Origin: Trogon surrucura
Lineage: Eukaryota > Chordata > Aves > Trogoniformes > Trogonidae
Assembly: GCA_020746105.1 (NCBI GenBank)
Contig: CM036620.1
Span: forward strand, 45,280,706 to 45,344,705
Direction: 5' to 3'
Length of the DNA: 64,000 nucleotides
Shown: one piece after another, positions 60,401 through 64,000 of the stretch
How positions within the stretch are numbered: position 1 is the stretch's first letter
Layout: every line of letters begins with the position of its first letter
Position numbers and translations under genes: made by a program
The notes under the pieces: model-generated
Databases searched by the model: none
What the model saw: only the letters and a program-made list of their open reading frames with translations
What the model was told of the DNA's origin: nothing

Positions 60401-62190
60401 CTGAGGACTTTACCCAGCTATTGCTTAGGTTGACTTCCAGGGGTACAAACGGCGTGCAAGCACACAGCAAATAAATTGTGAGAGATCAGGATCTGATGCA
60501 GGTGTCTCACATCATGACTTTAAACTCTGCTATTTGTAATTTTTCACTGTTTTGGTTTAGGGAGAGGTACAGTATTTTTAACTCTGAACCAATACAAAAT
60601 CTTTTTTAAAAAGCCTTATTTAGGACAAGAGGACTGAAGATCTTGCACATGCTCCCATTCGTTTATCACTCAGTGGCAATAGCCTGAACTGAGTTGTACT
60701 AGCTCTTCTTGTCAACTCTAATGTTCACTGAGCCATAGTAGCTTTAACAATACAAAAGGTCTTCCAGAAACCTAGAATGAATTGAAGGCTGTGAGCTTTT
60801 GAAAAAATCTTAGTTTATTTTTTTAAATTTTTTTTTCTATCTTCTGATATCTTAGTCTTTAGGGTGCTGTCATTGGGGGAGGGTTTTCCCTATTTGTTTT
60901 TTAAAAAGCAGCGTGTTTGGGGGTTTTTTTTCCCAGCTGTGAAAGCATGGTCAGCCATTTAATTTTTTATTTGTTTTAGCTGAATTAAACTTGATTGTGA
61001 AAAGTTTCTTTCCTCAACCAGGACTGAGTCTTTAGTTACCATTGAAGAAAAAGAGCTGTGCAAATACCTAAAATACCTGATTTATTCTATAGTTCTGCTG
61101 AATGCTGATGATTGCTAGGGCCTGATTCTGTGCTGCCGAGGAAAGCCGGGTTGCTGTTGGATTAAATGGAAGTTGTCACTGGGGATTAATACAGGAGTCA
61201 AGTCATTGTAATGCAACTGCAACACACGTTTTATTCAATAGTGTTGAAAAAGTCCTTATAGCAAAAAAAAATAGAGTATTTGGCAAAACCTGATTTGGCA
61301 AATCTGATTTGTCTCTTCATTGGGTTTTGACTTCCACTTGAACTCTGTTCTGGCTAGCTCTAAGTTGGAGGATGATGTTTTAGTGCTTTAGACATGCCTC
61401 TCACTGGAAGTAAACAGAAATTCGACTGGCAGATGCTTGTCGCAGTCTTTCATGGGAGAAATACTGAGCATTTTGCGCTTGAGTCACTAAGCAAAAAATA
61501 GATGTGCATTGGCTGATTGTGAAAACGGCTTATCTCAAAGTTGCTTTAAAAAGTAGAAAGCTAAGTATTTGGCACCTTTAATTTAGCATTTTTGTATCTT
61601 TTTCAATATTATCGATGATTTTAAAAGCTTCAGGACTATGCTTAAAGCATAATTTCTCTGCTCTTCTCCCTCATACACAAAAGGCCTCTCCATTTAGTAC
61701 CTTTCTGTGTCTGATGTAGCGTTGACGTGAATGTCTTTGTCACTAACCCATTAGGAGTACACAGGAGTAGTAACCCTACTTTTTAAGGATGCGGAGATCT
61801 GACTAGAAGGCACATCAGCCTTCCTCTCTCATGCAAGGCCAAGGATTCCTATTGTCAGATGCAGTGGGCATGAAAGCAGCAATTTTACAGCACAAAAACT
61901 CCAATAACATTTACTGCGGTTGGCTGAGATTGCAATGCACACAGGCACTGCTCAGTCTTGGTTGCTTAAGCACCAGCTTCCCTTGGCCTTTTGCCAGCCT
62001 GCGCGCTCCAAAGAGACAAGGCCTTTAAGGGGAAAGAGTTTTCCTTGTAACTTGCTGTGGGGTAAACAGACCATTCAGGCATAGTTTATTGCATTACATA
62101 CTTGACTATGCATACTGGAACGTAGCAAAGTAATTGGTAGAATTATTTTAATCATTGGAATTCGTAGGTATGAGATATGTTCTCTGAGCT

Positions 62191-62214
62191 GGGGCGGGGG
62201 TGGGGGTGGGGGGG
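62191..62214 (+). repeat. Strong G-quadruplex motif
   Basis: GGGG-C-GGGGG-T-GGGGG-T-GGGGGGG: four G-tracts of four or more with single-base loops, the most stable type of intramolecular G4. It lies on the coding strand of the teneurin intron, so the RNA could fold as well. Confidence 0.75.
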
Positions 62215-64000
62215 AAGTAAGAATGTTTGCGTCTGCTGAGATGGTGATCATTTATTACAAAGGACTAAAAATATTCTCTCCATGGGAATTCTGTACATTT
62301 ACACTAGTATCCCTGCTTACAGTTACAGAAAAATGAATTAATTTGCTTCTTTATTGCTGTTCTTCTCTTGAAGATAAATTCTATAACAGTAGCTGCAAGT
62401 TACAGCATTGAAGAGCAGTTCTGTGTATGTAAACAGGATACTTTGTTGTCATTAAAAAAAAACTAAACAAAACCTCAATTTGGAAATACTGTAAGGGCAG
62501 AGTACTTGCAAATTAAAGGAGGATAGTTACTGTAAATTCTGCCATCAGTCCAGCTCATATTTGTGTTGACACATACTCTGTTTTGCACTAATGAGCAGTA
62601 AACTTATCTCATCATTGCCATAACCTGTAAACTCCACATGAAATATTCTGTTAAATATCATTTTATTTACATTACTTAAAGCTTTAATTTATTCCTGCAG
62701 TACCTCTTGCAACAACATATAACAAAATTTATTGCACAAAGATACGTGACGATAACTGAATATTCAGAAGTCTGATCTGGCTATCACCGAGTACAAAGTA
62801 TCAGATGCTTCTGTTTGTATCTTCTAGTTCATTCAGAAAGCTTCGAGGAAGGGTAAAGTCTTCCTTTGATTTTGTTGCTGGTATTTGGTGTAAGGGGGCT
62901 TGTTGTTCTGTTCATTCTTAAATCCAAATGCCGCAAGGTTTTTCTTGCCCCTTCTTTTTCCTCAGTGGTGTCCTACAGTGTGTTCAGGAAAGGTTTCAAA
63001 TACTGTCTGTGGTGTTTCTTGAGTCTCCGATTTGCTCTGTGGTAACTTGTCCTCTGTTGAGCAGTGAAAAGGAGAGGGGTGACCTTGCACCCCTCTCTCG
63101 CTGTACACCGGCATGGAAAACGCTTCAGAAAGCAAGTGAAGCACTTCTAATGAATTGCGCTTTTGATTCTGTGAATCAGCACAGCAACTCCATCAGGCTT
63201 TTACAGCTGGACTCTTGCTGTAATTGCTACTGGGATGAGATGCACAACATGGGGTTTTGGAGCTAAGTACTTATATTGTTTTACTGGCCAAAAGTATATA
63301 GCATAGTGGGAGCATCAGACTTCACGAAATTCACGCTTGTATATCTTCCTGTTCTTCACCCATTTCTGACATGCTGCTGGTTTTCCAGCAGGCACTCTAG
63401 ATGGGGACGATAAAAATGGAAAAGCTCAAAGATACAGTTTCTTAAAGCAGTATATTAGTATAGAAGTTGCTTGTGATTATGAATGTGTGATAAGCATCCA
63501 AAGATCTGTTTTTCGTTAATGAACTTAGAAGTATTTTTTACTGGTGCTGAAAAACTAGGAAGAAATATTTCACCATTTTAATCTTGACATCAGAGTGTAA
63601 AATAATGCTTAGATAAAAAGTATACACCAGTAGAAACAATACCTGGTCCCTCCTAAGCTTCAATTTCCATGTCCTCTAGATTTTAACATGTCTCCAGGTA
63701 TGCATCATTTTTGGCATATTTAGCTGGCTAGTTCAAAGATAATACTTCTTTCTCCAGTCTTTAGAATGCATTTTTCAAGAGATACAGTACAAAGTTGTTA
63801 CTTAAGCCCTATAATGTATAGTTCTCAAAAATCACTGCAGTGTTTTTCTTCAGATGTCCTTTCTGATCTATTTCCTCAAGGCCTTTAATCAGTGGCTTGT
63901 AATATGGAATATTTTTCTGTTTGTTTACAGTTTTGTATGAATAACTCAAAATAATTGGCATCAAAATGCTCCGCAGCATCACGTATGGATGTCTTCCTCA

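Larger units (their letters stand above)
52461..64000. other. Downstream intron, no further exon seen
   Basis: About 11.5 kb of AT-rich sequence. No frame matches the next teneurin exon (Pro/Gln/His-rich cytoplasmic part or the transmembrane segment). The longest frame, 133 codons on the minus strand at 60203-59802, has no recognisable domain. Simple repeats are listed separately. Confidence 0.55.

Noticed and set aside
62928..63266. 112-codon plus-strand frame with hydrophobic start
   Set aside because: No family match, antisense frame also open, and no splice context. Not the next teneurin exon.
1..64000. CRISPR arrays, bacterial operons, phage or plasmid functions
   Set aside because: The sequence is vertebrate intronic DNA with avian retroelements. 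No regularly spaced repeats or bacterial-type genes were seen.

Overview
The window looks like a piece of a bird genome: AT-rich vertebrate intronic DNA in which the dominant interspersed repeat is CR1 (a chicken-repeat-type LINE), with no Alu, B1 or L1, plus a young endogenous retrovirus of the lysine-primed, ERVK/betaretrovirus-like kind. No bacterial-type gene structure is present, and nearly all open frames are chance frames or repeat remnants.

The one coding feature I can support is a 210-nt exon at 52245-52454 on the + strand with clean splice sites. Its translation resembles the cytoplasmic N-terminal part of a teneurin. It is the counterpart of the Pro/Ser-rich, acidic '..EEFSPNSYL..' segment of TENM2, and TENM3 is the best fit. 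The exon is phase 1 at both ends, so it can be included or skipped without changing frame. The rest of the window is then intron: at least 52 kb upstream and 11.5 kb downstream. A 55-bp, about 90% identical echo of the exon's 3' part lies 0.75 kb upstream of it (51642-51696).

Layout. 1-1068: intron. 1075-3678: a short, defective ERVK-like provirus with two 401-bp LTRs that look identical, a 6-bp target duplication, a tRNA-Lys primer site, broken gag and env pieces, and no recognisable pol. 6144-6862: CR1 3' end (minus strand) split by a solo LTR of the same retroviral family. 7490-8167: another CR1 3' end (plus). 8168-31289: intron with short simple repeats and, at about 28065-28545, a CpG-island-like block followed by a cluster of TAATTA motifs. 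31290-35240: an old, diverged CR1/L3-type LINE split by a younger 3.1-kb CR1 whose endonuclease and reverse transcriptase are both mutated. 38712-38775: a probable tRNA-derived SINE head. 43431-43708: a 173-bp CR1 fragment flanked by an unusually long, 52-53-bp target duplication. 48401-48640: a poly(T)-led GC-rich segment, possibly a retrocopy. 49835-50180: a CpG-retaining block. 51642-52460: exon echo and teneurin exon. 52461-64000: intron with a strong G-quadruplex motif at 62191.

The provirus, the solo LTR and the gene share the + orientation, so LTR promoters, poly(A) signals and the retroviral splice donor could interact with the host transcript. That is inference; nothing here shows expression. 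Coordinates of old repeat edges and CpG counts were read by eye and are approximate.
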